64,000 nt of DNA from NCBI RefSeq assembly GCF_018881595.1, contig NZ_JACVQA010000006.1, positions 124,001 to 188,000 of the forward strand, read 5' to 3'. The stretch is from Polynucleobacter sp. UK-Gri1-W3. GTDB taxonomy: Bacteria; Pseudomonadota; Gammaproteobacteria; Burkholderiales; Burkholderiaceae. A program made the translations under genes and the position numbers. Shown here in pieces: positions 8,439 to 16,306 of this stretch (positions within the stretch are counted from its first letter, which is position 1; the number at the start of each line of letters is the position of its first letter). The notes beneath the pieces were generated by a model. It did no database searches. It saw only the letters and a program-made list of their open reading frames with translations, and was not told the DNA's origin.

Positions 8439-9134
8439 ATGAAATCATTAACTCCAGCCCAAGCTATTACATCTCGCATGTCCGTGCGGGCATTTACCAA
8501 TGAAGTTGTCTCAAAAGAGGTCATCCTCAAGTTGCTCGATATCTCTGCGCGAGCTCCCTCAGGTACGAATACTCAACCCTGGAAAGCATATGTTGTTGAA
8601 GGCAATGCACTTAAGGAATTATGTGAAAAAGTGTGCGCTGCTTATGACAGCATTGCACTCAATCCTGAGTTAGCAAAAGAATATCAACCAGCATATGACT
8701 ATTACCCAACTAAATGGTTTAGTCCCTATATCGATAGGCGCCGTGAAAATGGTTGGGGCTTGTATGGCTTATTGGGAATTACTAAAGGCGATAAAGAGAA
8801 GATGCATGCACAGCATCGAAAAAACTTTCAGGCCTTTGGGGCACCGGTATCTATATTTTTCACGCTCGATAAAAAGCTTGGTCGAGGTTCTATGCTCGAC
8901 TACGGAATGTTCTTGCAGAATATGATGGTTGCCGCAAGAGGTGAGGGCTTAGATACTTGCCCGCAAGCCGCTTGGAATGATTTCGCAAAGATCATCCTGC
9001 CGGCTATTGGTGCCAAAGAGAATGAGATGCTTGTGTGCGGTATGGCACTAGGGTATGCCGATAAAAGCGAGATTGTGAACAGCTTTCATACCTCCAGAGT
9101 GAGTGCAGAGGAATTTACTACCTGGGTAAAGTGA
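8439..9134 (+). CDS. Nitroreductase-family flavoprotein
   Basis: The 231-residue protein has the FMN-binding nitroreductase fold: the SRMSVRAFTNE opening (phosphate-binding arginines), ARAPSGTNTQPW around residues 34-48, and a late glycine-rich segment (MALGYADKSE). It should reduce nitro-aromatics, quinones or similar compounds with NAD(P)H in the cytoplasm. The gene is 15 bases downstream of the OsmC-YcaO gene and is followed by a terminator at 9228, so it ends that operon. In azole-peptide clusters a nitroreductase-fold enzyme works with YcaO, but here the sequence looks like an ordinary small-molecule nitroreductase. Confidence 0.88.
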   Translation: MKSLTPAQAITSRMSVRAFTNEVVSKEVILKLLDISARAPSGTNTQPWKAYVVEGNALKELCEKVCAAYDSIALNPELAKEYQPAYDYYPTKWFSPYIDRRRENGWGLYGLLGITKGDKEKMHAQHRKNFQAFGAPVSIFFTLDKKLGRGSMLDYGMFLQNMMVAARGEGLDTCPQAAWNDFAKIILPAIGAKENEMLVCGMALGYADKSEIVNSFHTSRVSAEEFTTWVK

Positions 9135-9227
9135 TGACCCCAAAATTGCTTTTGCTATTGATTTTTGGAAGTTTATATCTAGTAACCCTAAAAACTATAT
9201 AGGAAAAATAGAATCTAATTAACCAAT

Positions 9228-9259
9228 AAACCCCATTTAAACGCTTGAAATGGGGTTTT
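9228..9259 (+). terminator. Intrinsic terminator after the nitroreductase gene
   Basis: AAACCCCATTT pairs with AAATGGGGTTTT around a nine-base loop and ends in TTTT. It lies 94 bases after the nitroreductase stop and separates that operon from the phasin promoter. The flanking A-run makes it usable on both strands. Confidence 0.7.
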
Positions 9260-9270
9260 AGGAAATATAT

Positions 9271-9283
9271 GTTGCTTTGCAAC
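9271..9283. promoter_or_regulatory. Palindrome GTTGCTTTGCAAC, candidate PhaR-type operator
   Basis: A perfect five-base inverted repeat with a three-base centre lies ten bases upstream of the phasin -35 element. A second TGC/GCA palindrome (TGCATTGCA) lies at 9324-9332, over the expected transcription start, with centres about 51 bases apart. PhaR repressors of phasin genes are known to bind TGC-rich inverted repeats. The assignment to PhaR is inference. Confidence 0.45.
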
Positions 9284-9292
9284 AAAAATATC

Positions 9293-9321
9293 TTGCTTTT
9301 AGAAAATGGGACTCTTAAAAT
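9293..9321 (+). promoter_or_regulatory. Sigma-70 promoter of the phasin gene
   Basis: TTGCTT (9293-9298) and TAAAAT (9316-9321) are separated by exactly 17 bases, close to the sigma-70 consensus. The transcription start would be near 9328, about 40 bases before the phasin ATG. The strong promoter fits the biased, alanine-rich codon use of the gene. Confidence 0.6.
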
Positions 9322-9369
9322 GGTGCATTGCAATAAAAAACCCTCATTTACTTAAAGTTAGGATAAATC

Positions 9370-9942
9370 ATGTTTCAAACTCAATTAAACGACCAACTCG
9401 TTTCTGCACAAGCTAAAGCTATCGAAACTGCTAAACATTTGGCACAAGTTGCTGTTGAAAGCGCTCAAGAATTAGCTGAAATCAATCAAGCTGCTGCTAA
9501 AGATGCTTTGGCTGCTGCTCAAGATTCAAGCTCACAATTGTTAGCAATCAAGGATCCACAGCAATTGGCTAAATTAGCTCAGCCAGAAGCTGCTCAAGAA
9601 GCTGTTAAATATGCTGCTGCTTACCAAGCTAAAGTTAACCAAGTAGTTCGTAACGGCAACAAAGAAGTCGCTCAAGTAGTTGATGCTTCTATTGATGATG
9701 CACGCGCGGATTTGGTTAAGTTTGTTAAAGAAGCTACTAAGACAGCCCCTGCTGGTTCAGAGGCTTATGTTTCTGCATTCAAAACTGCATTTGAGTCTTC
9801 ACTCCAACAGTTTGATCAAGTTCGCGCAAATGCAACTGACGCATTTGCTAACTTTGAGAAGAGTGTTGATGCTGCTTTGGCAAACATTCAAGGTCAATAC
9901 GCTGTTGCTAAGCCAGCTGCTAAAAGCCGCAAAGCTGCTTAA
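9370..9942 (+). CDS. phaP: Phasin family protein
   Basis: The 190-residue product is an amphipathic, alanine-rich helical protein of the phasin_2 type, which coats polyhydroxyalkanoate granules in the cytoplasm. Visible are the early segment ETAKHLAQVAVESAQEL, repeated AQ and AA pairs, and a lysine-rich end (AAKSRKAA). Codons are strongly biased (GCT for alanine, GTT for valine), suggesting high expression. It has its own promoter (9293-9321) and a terminator at 9971, so it is a single-gene unit. A second, more diverged phasin lies at 23504-24055. No polymer synthase gene is in the window. Confidence 0.92.
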   Translation: MFQTQLNDQLVSAQAKAIETAKHLAQVAVESAQELAEINQAAAKDALAAAQDSSSQLLAIKDPQQLAKLAQPEAAQEAVKYAAAYQAKVNQVVRNGNKEVAQVVDASIDDARADLVKFVKEATKTAPAGSEAYVSAFKTAFESSLQQFDQVRANATDAFANFEKSVDAALANIQGQYAVAKPAAKSRKAA

Positions 9943-9970
9943 TTAACTGATTAGTTAATTAGCTGTTAAA

Positions 9971-9993
9971 AAAGCCACCTTCGGGTGGCTTTT
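9971..9993. terminator. Bidirectional terminator after the phasin gene
   Basis: AAAGCCACC and GGTGGCTTT form a nine-base stem around a stable TTCG loop, with A-rich and T-rich flanks. It lies between convergent genes (phasin and nitroreductase) and can serve both strands. Confidence 0.85.
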
Positions 9994-10015
9994 ACTTTTT
10001 CTGCACTTCTATTTC

Positions 10016-10651
10016 TTATTCAATCCAGGTAATAAAGTCTTCCTTAGGCTTTCTAACCTTTTTCAAGTTGACTAGCCAGTCCTCATCAGCCTTCCTGTAT
10101 CCAAGCGGCATCATTACAACGCTGCGCAAACCTTTGGCTTTAAGGCTAAGGATTTCATCAAGAGCCGTAGCATCAAATCCTTCCATGGGCGTAGAGTCTA
10201 CTTGCTCATAAGCGGAGGCAATGAGTGCTGTACCAAGCCCAATATAAGCTTGCTTTGCGGCGTGCGTGAAATTGGTTTCAGCATCTCTTGCGGTGTAACC
10301 ACTTAGTAGCTTTTGACGATAGATATCACCAGATTCACTTTTGAAGTTGCGTAGCTTCTCAGTCATATCAAAAGCATGATTGATGCGATCGGCCGTATAG
10401 GTATCCCAAGCTGCAAAAACAAGTAAGTGAGAAGAGTCGACTACTTGTGATTGGTCCCATGCGATTGCTTTAATTCTCTCTCGAATAGCTTTATTAGTGA
10501 TCACTAGTACTTCATAGGGCTGCAAGCCACTGGAGCTGGCAGTTAAACGAATAGCTTCAAGTATTTGCTCCACCTTCTCTAGGGGCACAGCTTTTGTAGG
10601 GTCCATTTTCTTGGTTGCATAGCGCCACTGCAGTTTGTCAATTAAGCTCAT
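10016..10651 (-). CDS. NAD(P)H-dependent nitroreductase, NfsB-like
   Basis: The frame is open from 10714, but the start at 10651 is chosen because it has a good ribosome binding site (AAGGAAAT) and gives the usual family beginning MSLIDKLQWRYATKK. The 211-residue product has the FMN-binding residues RYATKK, the AIRLTASSSGLQPYEV segment and the C-terminal GYRKADEDW. It should reduce nitro compounds or quinones in the cytoplasm. It is transcribed convergently with the phasin gene and shares the terminator at 9971-9993. It is only distantly similar to the nitroreductase at 8439. Confidence 0.87.
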   Translation of the reverse strand: MSLIDKLQWRYATKKMDPTKAVPLEKVEQILEAIRLTASSSGLQPYEVLVITNKAIRERIKAIAWDQSQVVDSSHLLVFAAWDTYTADRINHAFDMTEKLRNFKSESGDIYRQKLLSGYTARDAETNFTHAAKQAYIGLGTALIASAYEQVDSTPMEGFDATALDEILSLKAKGLRSVVMMPLGYRKADEDWLVNLKKVRKPKEDFITWIE

Positions 10652-10760
10652 TCTGATTTCCTTGGATTTAATAAAGCAATAGATAATTAAGTGTAATTTA
10701 TAACGGGATATCACGCTAAACGGGTTAATATGAGCTCGTTCAATCTATGAAGATAACAAT

Positions 10761-11117
10761 ATGAATCAAATTGAAATTATTCGAGATGTCAGCGATGTGA
10801 TGGATGCGCTAGGGGTAGCGGTGGTATCTATTGGCGTTTTATGGGGCCTCTTCTGTTTTGCTAGGGGCTTAGTGACGCAGACTGCGGATATTGCCTATAA
10901 AACCTTTCGCATACAAATTGTGCGCTCTCTTATTCTGGGCCTCGAAGTCTTAGTAGCGGGAGATGTCATTCGTACGGTAGCTATTAGCCCAACCTTGACT
11001 AGTGTGGCCGTTTTGGGCGCCATTGTATTGATTCGTTGCTTCTTAAGCTGGTCTCTGACTTTAGAGATCGATGGCCGCTGGCCATGGCAAGCGCCTAGGT
11101 CTGCTCAATCAGAATAA
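10761..11117 (+). CDS. DUF1622 membrane protein
   Basis: The 118-residue product has three hydrophobic helices (about residues 15-35, 50-75 and 77-95) and ends in a short basic and tryptophan-containing tail. The pattern FRIQIVRSLILGLEVLVAGDVIRTV is characteristic of DUF1622, a small inner-membrane family of unknown function. It is divergent from the nitroreductase gene and ends at a terminator (11139-11164) shared with ahpF, so it stands alone. Confidence 0.85.
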   Translation: MNQIEIIRDVSDVMDALGVAVVSIGVLWGLFCFARGLVTQTADIAYKTFRIQIVRSLILGLEVLVAGDVIRTVAISPTLTSVAVLGAIVLIRCFLSWSLTLEIDGRWPWQAPRSAQSE

Positions 11118-11138
11118 ATGCCATTTATCTTTGTAAAA

Positions 11139-11164
11139 AATAGGGAGCCTTTTGGCTCCCTATT
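11139..11164. terminator. Bidirectional terminator between DUF1622 gene and ahpF
   Basis: AATAGGGAGCC and GGCTCCCTATT form an eleven-base stem with a four-T loop, preceded by six A residues. It lies between two convergent genes and can stop transcription from either side. Confidence 0.85.
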
Positions 11165-11208
11165 GCTTTACTGCTGATTGCTGATGCTGGTTGCTTATTG
11201 TTTATTGC

Positions 11209-12786
11209 TTAGGCTGCAACAGCTTCTTGTGGTTCGGTAACAGAAGAACGAATCAAGTAGTCAAATGCCCCAAGTGAAGCTTTGGCACCTTCGCCCATAG
11301 CAATAATGATTTGCTTGTATGGAACTGTAGTGCAGTCACCTGCTGCAAAAACGCCTGGTAAGGAGGTTTCACCTTTTGCATCAACGATAACTTCGCCATG
11401 CTTTGATAAATCAATGCTGCCTTTGAGCCAATCTGTATTTGGCAGCAATCCAATTTGCACAAAGATGCCTTCAAGATTGATGGTGCGCTCAGTATCGTTA
11501 GTGCGGTCTTGATAGCGCAAGCCGCTAACCTTGCCATCTGCACCCAAAACTTCTTTGGTGAGTGCACTCATAATGACAGTCACATTAGGCATGCTAGCCA
11601 TCTTCTTTTGCAAAATTGCATCGGCACGCAACTTGCTATCAAATTCAATCAAGGTAACGTGGCTAACGATGCCAGCTAAATCAATAGCAGCCTCAACCCC
11701 AGAATTACCTCCACCAATAACAGCAACACGCTTGCCTTTGAATAAAGGGCCGTCACAGTGAGGGCAATAGGCAACGCCCTTGCCACGGTATTCTTGTTCG
11801 CCAGGAACATTCATTTCTCTCCAGCGAGCACCGGTACTGATAATCACAGACTTGCTAGCAAGGACTGCGCCATTGGCTAGTTCGACTTCAATACCATTGT
11901 CTGTTTTGCGCAATGCATTGGCACGCTGCAAGTTCATGATGTCTACTTCATAGCTTTTCACATGCTGCTCAAGTGCTTGGACCAATTTAGGACCTTCAGT
12001 TTCTTTTACCGAAATGAAGTTTTCAATACCCATGGTATCCATTACTTGACCGCCGAATTTCTCAGCAACAATGCCAGTGCGAATTCCTTTACGTGCAGCA
12101 TAAATCGCAGCAGCTGCACCAGCAGGGCCACCACCAATCACTAATACGTCAAATGGATCTTTAGCAGTAAGCTTTGCAGCCTCTTCCTTAGGGCTGGATG
12201 TATCCAGTTTGGCAACAATTTCCTCGACGCTCATGCGACCCTGGCCAAATGCTTCGCCATTCAAGATCACGGTTGGTACGGCCATGATTTGGTGTTGATC
12301 GACGAGACCCTGGTAAAGGGCGCCATCAATCATTTCATGGGTGACGTTTGGATTGAGGGCAGCCATTAAGTTCAAAGCCTGCACAACATCCGGGCAGTTA
12401 TGGCATGACAAGGAGATAAATGTCTGGAAGCTGAGTTTTGTATCTAACTTGGTAATGCGGTCAATCACCTCTTGCTCAACTTTTGCTGGGTAGCCACTCG
12501 CTTGCAAGATGGCCAAGATAAAAGAAGTCATCTCATGACCCATTGGTAAACCGGCAAATGTAATGCGTGCTTCTTGATCTACCTTGCTGACAGTAAAGCT
12601 TGGCTTGTGTTCAGCTTTGCCGTCTGTTTTGACGGTAATCTTATCGGACTGCTCAGCCACTTCATTTAAGAGCTCGAGCATTTGCTGGGAGCTATCGCTT
12701 CCGTCTACGCTAGCCACTAAAACGATTGGGCTAACAATCTTTTCAAAATATACCTTTAACTGGGATTTGATATTGGTATCGAGCAT
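11209..12786 (-). CDS. ahpF: Alkyl hydroperoxide reductase subunit F
   Basis: The 525-residue flavoprotein passes electrons from NADH to the peroxiredoxin AhpC. The N-terminal double-thioredoxin-fold domain (1-200) has the redox pair C128/C131 (SCHNCPD). The FAD-binding motif GGGPAG lies at 218-223 and the thioredoxin-reductase-type pair C341/C344 (CPHC) in the NADH/FAD half. Length and layout match E. coli AhpF. It follows ahpC on the same strand, 107 bases downstream, with a set of alternative hairpins between them (12814-12869). A ribosome binding site (AAGGAAA) precedes the ATG. Confidence 0.96.
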   Translation of the reverse strand: MLDTNIKSQLKVYFEKIVSPIVLVASVDGSDSSQQMLELLNEVAEQSDKITVKTDGKAEHKPSFTVSKVDQEARITFAGLPMGHEMTSFILAILQASGYPAKVEQEVIDRITKLDTKLSFQTFISLSCHNCPDVVQALNLMAALNPNVTHEMIDGALYQGLVDQHQIMAVPTVILNGEAFGQGRMSVEEIVAKLDTSSPKEEAAKLTAKDPFDVLVIGGGPAGAAAAIYAARKGIRTGIVAEKFGGQVMDTMGIENFISVKETEGPKLVQALEQHVKSYEVDIMNLQRANALRKTDNGIEVELANGAVLASKSVIISTGARWREMNVPGEQEYRGKGVAYCPHCDGPLFKGKRVAVIGGGNSGVEAAIDLAGIVSHVTLIEFDSKLRADAILQKKMASMPNVTVIMSALTKEVLGADGKVSGLRYQDRTNDTERTINLEGIFVQIGLLPNTDWLKGSIDLSKHGEVIVDAKGETSLPGVFAAGDCTTVPYKQIIIAMGEGAKASLGAFDYLIRSSVTEPQEAVAA

Positions 12787-12813
12787 GATGATTTCCTTGG
12801 GTATTTTTTAGGT

Positions 12814-12869
12814 GAGTCTATTGGGCAGGATCTTGTCCTCTCCAATAGACTCTCTTAAAGAGAGTCTAT
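12814..12869 (-). promoter_or_regulatory. Mutually exclusive hairpins between ahpC and ahpF
   Basis: Read on the minus strand, an ATAGACTC copy is followed by GAGTCTATTGG and then by CCAATAGACTC. The middle element can pair with the first (12-base arms, 12845-12869) or with the last (11-base arms, 12814-12824 with 12842-12852). Neither hairpin is followed by a clean U-run in the RNA. The arrangement could tune ahpF relative to ahpC by attenuation or RNA processing. The pairing is seen directly; the function is inference. Confidence 0.5.
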
Positions 12870-12893
12870 GGATTAGCTATTTAACTGAGCAAC

Positions 12894-13457
12894 TTAGATC
12901 TTGCCTACGAGATCCAAAGATGGAGTCAAAGTTGCAGCGCCTTCTTTCCACTTAGCTGGGCATACTTCGCCTGGGTGTGCTGCTGTGTACTGAGCGGCCT
13001 TCAACTTACGCAATGTTTCAGAAATATCGCGAGCAATTTCATTTGAATGAATCTCTGCTGTCTTGATGATGCCTTCTGGGTTGATGATGAATGTGCCGCG
13101 CAATGCTAAGCCTGCTTCAGGAATATGAACGCCAAATGCATTTGTCAAAGTATGTGTTGGGTCGCCAACGAGTGGGAACTTTGCTTTACCAACAGCAGGA
13201 GAAGTCTCGTGCCAAACTTTGTGTGAGAAATGAGTATCGGTTGTTACGATGTAAACCTCAGCACCCATTTTTTGGAATTCAGCATAGTTCTCAGCTGCAT
13301 CTTCAATTTCTGTAGGGCAGTTAAAAGTAAATGCTGCTGGCATGAAAATCAAAACTGACCAATGACCCTTGAGGGTTTCATCAGTAACAGTTACGAACTT
13401 ACCGTTGTGGAAAGCTTCGGTTTTGAATGGTTGAACTGCGGTATTAATAATGGACAT
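12894..13457 (-). CDS. ahpC: Alkyl hydroperoxide reductase subunit C (peroxiredoxin)
   Basis: The 187-residue typical two-cysteine peroxiredoxin reduces hydrogen peroxide and organic hydroperoxides in the cytoplasm. The peroxidatic cysteine is C47 (FTFNCPTE) and the resolving cysteine C166 (EVCPAKW), both as in E. coli AhpC. It is the first gene of the ahpC-ahpF unit. A ribosome binding site (TAGGAG) lies before the ATG. The 289-base region upstream to the OmpA-like gene holds both divergent promoters; I could not find a convincing OxyR site. Confidence 0.97.
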   Translation of the reverse strand: MSIINTAVQPFKTEAFHNGKFVTVTDETLKGHWSVLIFMPAAFTFNCPTEIEDAAENYAEFQKMGAEVYIVTTDTHFSHKVWHETSPAVGKAKFPLVGDPTHTLTNAFGVHIPEAGLALRGTFIINPEGIIKTAEIHSNEIARDISETLRKLKAAQYTAAHPGEVCPAKWKEGAATLTPSLDLVGKI

Positions 13458-13676
13458 ACTGTGCTCCTAGTGTTGGTTAATCAATTTCTTTAGTAACTAC
13501 TGCAACTGGTTGAATTTTGAACCTCAGTTGTTTATTTGTCTAATGAATAAATTTGATATTTATGATCGAATTAATAGATAAAGAGATCAAGGGGTGCCAT
13601 TGGGGGTGAAAAAGGCCTTAATTGCCCTAAATAAGGCAATTTTTGAGTTTTTTGTAGGATTTTGAAAGGTTTGCAT

Positions 13677-13690
13677 TAGCCTATAGGCTA
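13677..13690. promoter_or_regulatory. 14-base perfect palindrome TAGCCTATAGGCTA
   Basis: This palindrome lies 57 bases before the start of the OmpA-like lipoprotein gene and about 220 bases from ahpC. Its position fits an operator for the envelope lipoprotein operon. No regulator is identified, and no clear -35/-10 pair surrounds it. Confidence 0.35.
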
Positions 13691-13746
13691 TAGTTACTGC
13701 TTATTATTTGAATTACTTTACTTTTACCCCTCTACGGAGAACAAAC

Positions 13747-14286
13747 ATGAAATTAATGAAACAGGGATTTATAGCGCTATCGATTGCTGCAATTGCTCTT
13801 TTGAGCGCTTGTGTAACCGAAAATAAATACAACCAATTGGATCAGGCTTATACCCAGCTTCAACAGGCTTACCAAGGTGACGAAGTAGAAATTCGTCAGT
13901 TGCAAGGTGAATTACGCATTACGATTCGCGACAAAATTTTGTTCCCAGAGGGCGGCTATCGCTTAAATACAAAAGCGGAGCAAGTATTGGCAAAAATGGC
14001 TCCAACATTATCTGGTTTCAAAAATACCAAGGTAGTTGTTCGTGGCTATACAGACAACCTCGGAATTGGTGCTGAGTTGCGTAGAGAAGGTATTACAACC
14101 AATCTCGATCTTTCTTCTAAGCGTGCTGATAACGTTGTTGACTATCTTATTCGCAAGGGCGTAAGTCAGAATTTGATTTCAGCACAAGGTATGGGTGAAA
14201 GCAATCCAGTTGCTTCAAATGACACTCCAGAAGGCCGTGCTCAGAATCGTCGTATTGAAGTTACCTTGGTTGGTCCAGGTAATTAA
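13747..14286 (+). CDS. OmpA-family outer-membrane lipoprotein
   Basis: The start at 13747 is preferred over an in-frame upstream codon at 13708 because it has a GGAG ribosome binding site and begins directly with a signal peptide. The lipobox LLSAC places the lipidated cysteine at residue 22. A short heptad-like spacer (NQLDQAYTQLQQAY) leads to a C-terminal OmpA/MotB peptidoglycan-binding domain with GYTDN, SSKRADNVVDYL and NRRIEVTL. The protein should tether the outer membrane to peptidoglycan, like Pal or YiaD. It is followed 26 bases later by a second lipoprotein gene. Confidence 0.88.
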   Translation: MKLMKQGFIALSIAAIALLSACVTENKYNQLDQAYTQLQQAYQGDEVEIRQLQGELRITIRDKILFPEGGYRLNTKAEQVLAKMAPTLSGFKNTKVVVRGYTDNLGIGAELRREGITTNLDLSSKRADNVVDYLIRKGVSQNLISAQGMGESNPVASNDTPEGRAQNRRIEVTLVGPGN

Positions 14287-14312
14287 TTCATAGCCCATTT
14301 AAAGGATAGAGA

Positions 14313-14708
14313 ATGAAACATTTATTAAAACTTTGTGCAGCAGCTATTGTTGCCATGACATTGGCAGCTTGCAGCACGCCTGATATCAAAACATCCTCAG
14401 CGGATTTTGTAAAAGTAACTAACGGTATTTTGACAAGCAGTTATGGCAAGACTGTTTATACCTTTGATAAAGACCAGGCTGGTTCAGGTAAATCTGAATG
14501 CGTATCTACCTGTGCCACTAATTGGCCCCCAGTCTATGTAGAGCCAGGCATCATGCTCTCTGGAGATTTTTCTACTATCACTCGTAACGATGGCCAAAAG
14601 CAGTTGACATACAAAGGCAAGCCACTGTACTTCTTCGCAAAGGATAAAAATCCTGGCGATAAGACCGGTGATAACGTCAATAATGTGTGGCACGTTGTAA
14701 CGCAGTAA
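14313..14708 (+). CDS. PF03640 repeat lipoprotein
   Basis: The 131-residue lipoprotein (lipobox LAAC, lipid on C20) contains two copies of the secreted repeat PF03640: GKTVYTFDKDQAGSGKSEC followed by CATNWPP, and GKPLYFFAKDKNPGDKTGD ending in WHVV. Proteins of this family are exported and their role is uncertain. It is translated 26 bases after the OmpA-like gene and ends at a terminator (14732-14756), so the two make a short operon. Confidence 0.85.
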   Translation: MKHLLKLCAAAIVAMTLAACSTPDIKTSSADFVKVTNGILTSSYGKTVYTFDKDQAGSGKSECVSTCATNWPPVYVEPGIMLSGDFSTITRNDGQKQLTYKGKPLYFFAKDKNPGDKTGDNVNNVWHVVTQ

Positions 14709-14731
14709 TCCATTGCTAATGAAGTGAAGAT

Positions 14732-14756
14732 GAAACCACCTACGGGTGGTTTCTTT
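14732..14756 (+). terminator. Intrinsic terminator after the lipoprotein pair
   Basis: GAAACCACC and GGTGGTTTC form a nine-base stem around TACG, followed by TTTT. It separates the two-lipoprotein operon from the patatin gene. Confidence 0.82.
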
Positions 14757-14791
14757 TCGTGAAGAGCCTTGGTTCGAACAATTGAAAAATC

Positions 14792-16261
14792 ATGAAGCCA
14801 TTTGATGCATCGGGAACCAATGTGAGAAGTCAATTCTTGTTCATTGGAATGGCATTCTTGCTATTGACCCTGGTGGGTTGCGCTAGTAGACCAATCAATC
14901 CTCCTATGGATAAGATCGATTTAGAAACGGGTTATCGAGGCTTGAGCCATACCCGTGGTCAGGACGAAAATAATAAGCTGCCGGAGAATTTGGTTGTTTT
15001 GGCGTTTTCTGGCGGTGGGACTAGAGCTGCTGCCTTTTCTTATGGCGTACTAGAAGCGTTGCGCGAGATGGAGTTGCAGGAATCTAGCGGTAAAAAGGTT
15101 CGCGCGCTTGATCAAGTCAATTTAATTACTGGCGTATCTGGTGGCAGCTTTACCGCACTCTCCTATGGTTTGTATGGGGAAAAGCTCTTTGATTTTTATG
15201 ATGCGGATTTTCTAAAACGGGATGTTCAAGGGGAGATCATCGCTCGAGCGGCCAACCCTTTTAATTGGACTCGTTTAAGTTCAACAGCTTGGGGCCGATC
15301 AGAATTGGCTGCTGAGCTCTATGATGAAATTCTATTTCATGGCGCTACCTATGCGGATCTCAAGAAAAATAATGGGCCATATATATTGGCGTCTGGCACC
15401 GATATCTCATCTGGTGGAGGCTTTACTTTTGATCAGTCGTTCTTTGACTACCTTTGCTCTGACTTGCTTGGTGTCCCGTTATCGCGCGCAGCGGCATCCT
15501 CCTCAGCAGTTCCATTTGTTTTATCGTCTGTGACTTATAACAATTACGCCGGACGATGCAAGTTCATCGAACCCGATTATCTAGAACGTTTTGAGAATTC
15601 CGCTAATGCACCCAGGCCTGCCGCTCGTCTCATTAAAGAGATGAATGATCTCAAGCTGTATCACGACCAAAAAGATAATCCTTATATTCATGTGGTCGAT
15701 GGAGGGGTTGCAGACAATTTAGCAATGCGTCAAATGTTGAATTTTTTGGAGGGGTTAGAGGCAATGCACCTCTCTGGAAAGGCAACCCAGTTTGATAACG
15801 TGAAACGTATCATCGTTGTCGTAGTCAATGCTTTATCTTCACCAAAAACTACTTGGAACGAATCGGTTGATGGGCCTGGTGCTATTGAGTTGCTGGTTAA
15901 GGCAGCGGGGGTACCAATCGATCATTACTCTTACGAAGAGGTGGAGACTTTAAAGGATACTCAAGCCCGCTGGAATAGTATGCGCACTTTACGAGACTCT
16001 CCATTATTTAAGTCCAATAAAAATCCAGAGTTGGCAAAAATTGTAAATACCCCGAATATAGATTTGTATGCAGTGAATGTGGCTTTCAATATGCTGGAAG
16101 ATAAGGCAGAATTCGAGTACCTTAATAACCTACCAACCTCATTTGCTCTGCCGCCTGAAGCGGTTGATCGCTTGAGGGCTGCAGCTAAGAAGATTATTTT
16201 TGACTCACCAGAGGTCAAAAAAGCGATGACGAGTTATGGTTCAAAAATCATTAATAAATAA
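14792..16261 (+). CDS. Patatin-like phospholipase lipoprotein
   Basis: The 489-residue product is an exported patatin-like acyl hydrolase. With the ATG at 14792 the lipobox LVGC ends at C30; an in-frame GTG at 14822 has a better ribosome binding site (GGGA) and gives a 20-residue signal peptide, so it may be the true start. The oxyanion loop is SGGGTRAA (about 73-80), the nucleophile S116 sits in GVSGG and the catalytic aspartate D303 in VDGG. It should cleave acyl chains from lipids at the cell envelope. It opens a run of envelope genes that continues to 20666. Confidence 0.88.
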   Translation: MKPFDASGTNVRSQFLFIGMAFLLLTLVGCASRPINPPMDKIDLETGYRGLSHTRGQDENNKLPENLVVLAFSGGGTRAAAFSYGVLEALREMELQESSGKKVRALDQVNLITGVSGGSFTALSYGLYGEKLFDFYDADFLKRDVQGEIIARAANPFNWTRLSSTAWGRSELAAELYDEILFHGATYADLKKNNGPYILASGTDISSGGGFTFDQSFFDYLCSDLLGVPLSRAAASSSAVPFVLSSVTYNNYAGRCKFIEPDYLERFENSANAPRPAARLIKEMNDLKLYHDQKDNPYIHVVDGGVADNLAMRQMLNFLEGLEAMHLSGKATQFDNVKRIIVVVVNALSSPKTTWNESVDGPGAIELLVKAAGVPIDHYSYEEVETLKDTQARWNSMRTLRDSPLFKSNKNPELAKIVNTPNIDLYAVNVAFNMLEDKAEFEYLNNLPTSFALPPEAVDRLRAAAKKIIFDSPEVKKAMTSYGSKIINK

Positions 16262-16263
16262 AG

Positions 16264-16295
16264 AAATAGATAAATAAATAGATAGATAGGTAGAT
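16264..16295. repeat. Tetranucleotide-like tract of AAAT and AGAT units
   Basis: About eight four-base units (AAAT, AGAT and one AGGT) lie between the patatin stop and the start of the next barrel gene, ending 11 bases before its ATG. Such tracts can change length by slipped-strand pairing and alter spacing of expression signals. The units are imperfect here, which lowers slippage. Confidence 0.6.
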
Positions 16296-16306
16296 TGTTA
16301 TTTGGT

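Noticed and set aside
13458..13746. Possible OxyR site upstream of ahpC
   Set aside because: AT-rich half-sites such as GATA and TAGATA occur, but none matches the spaced ATAG/CTAT pattern well enough to call.
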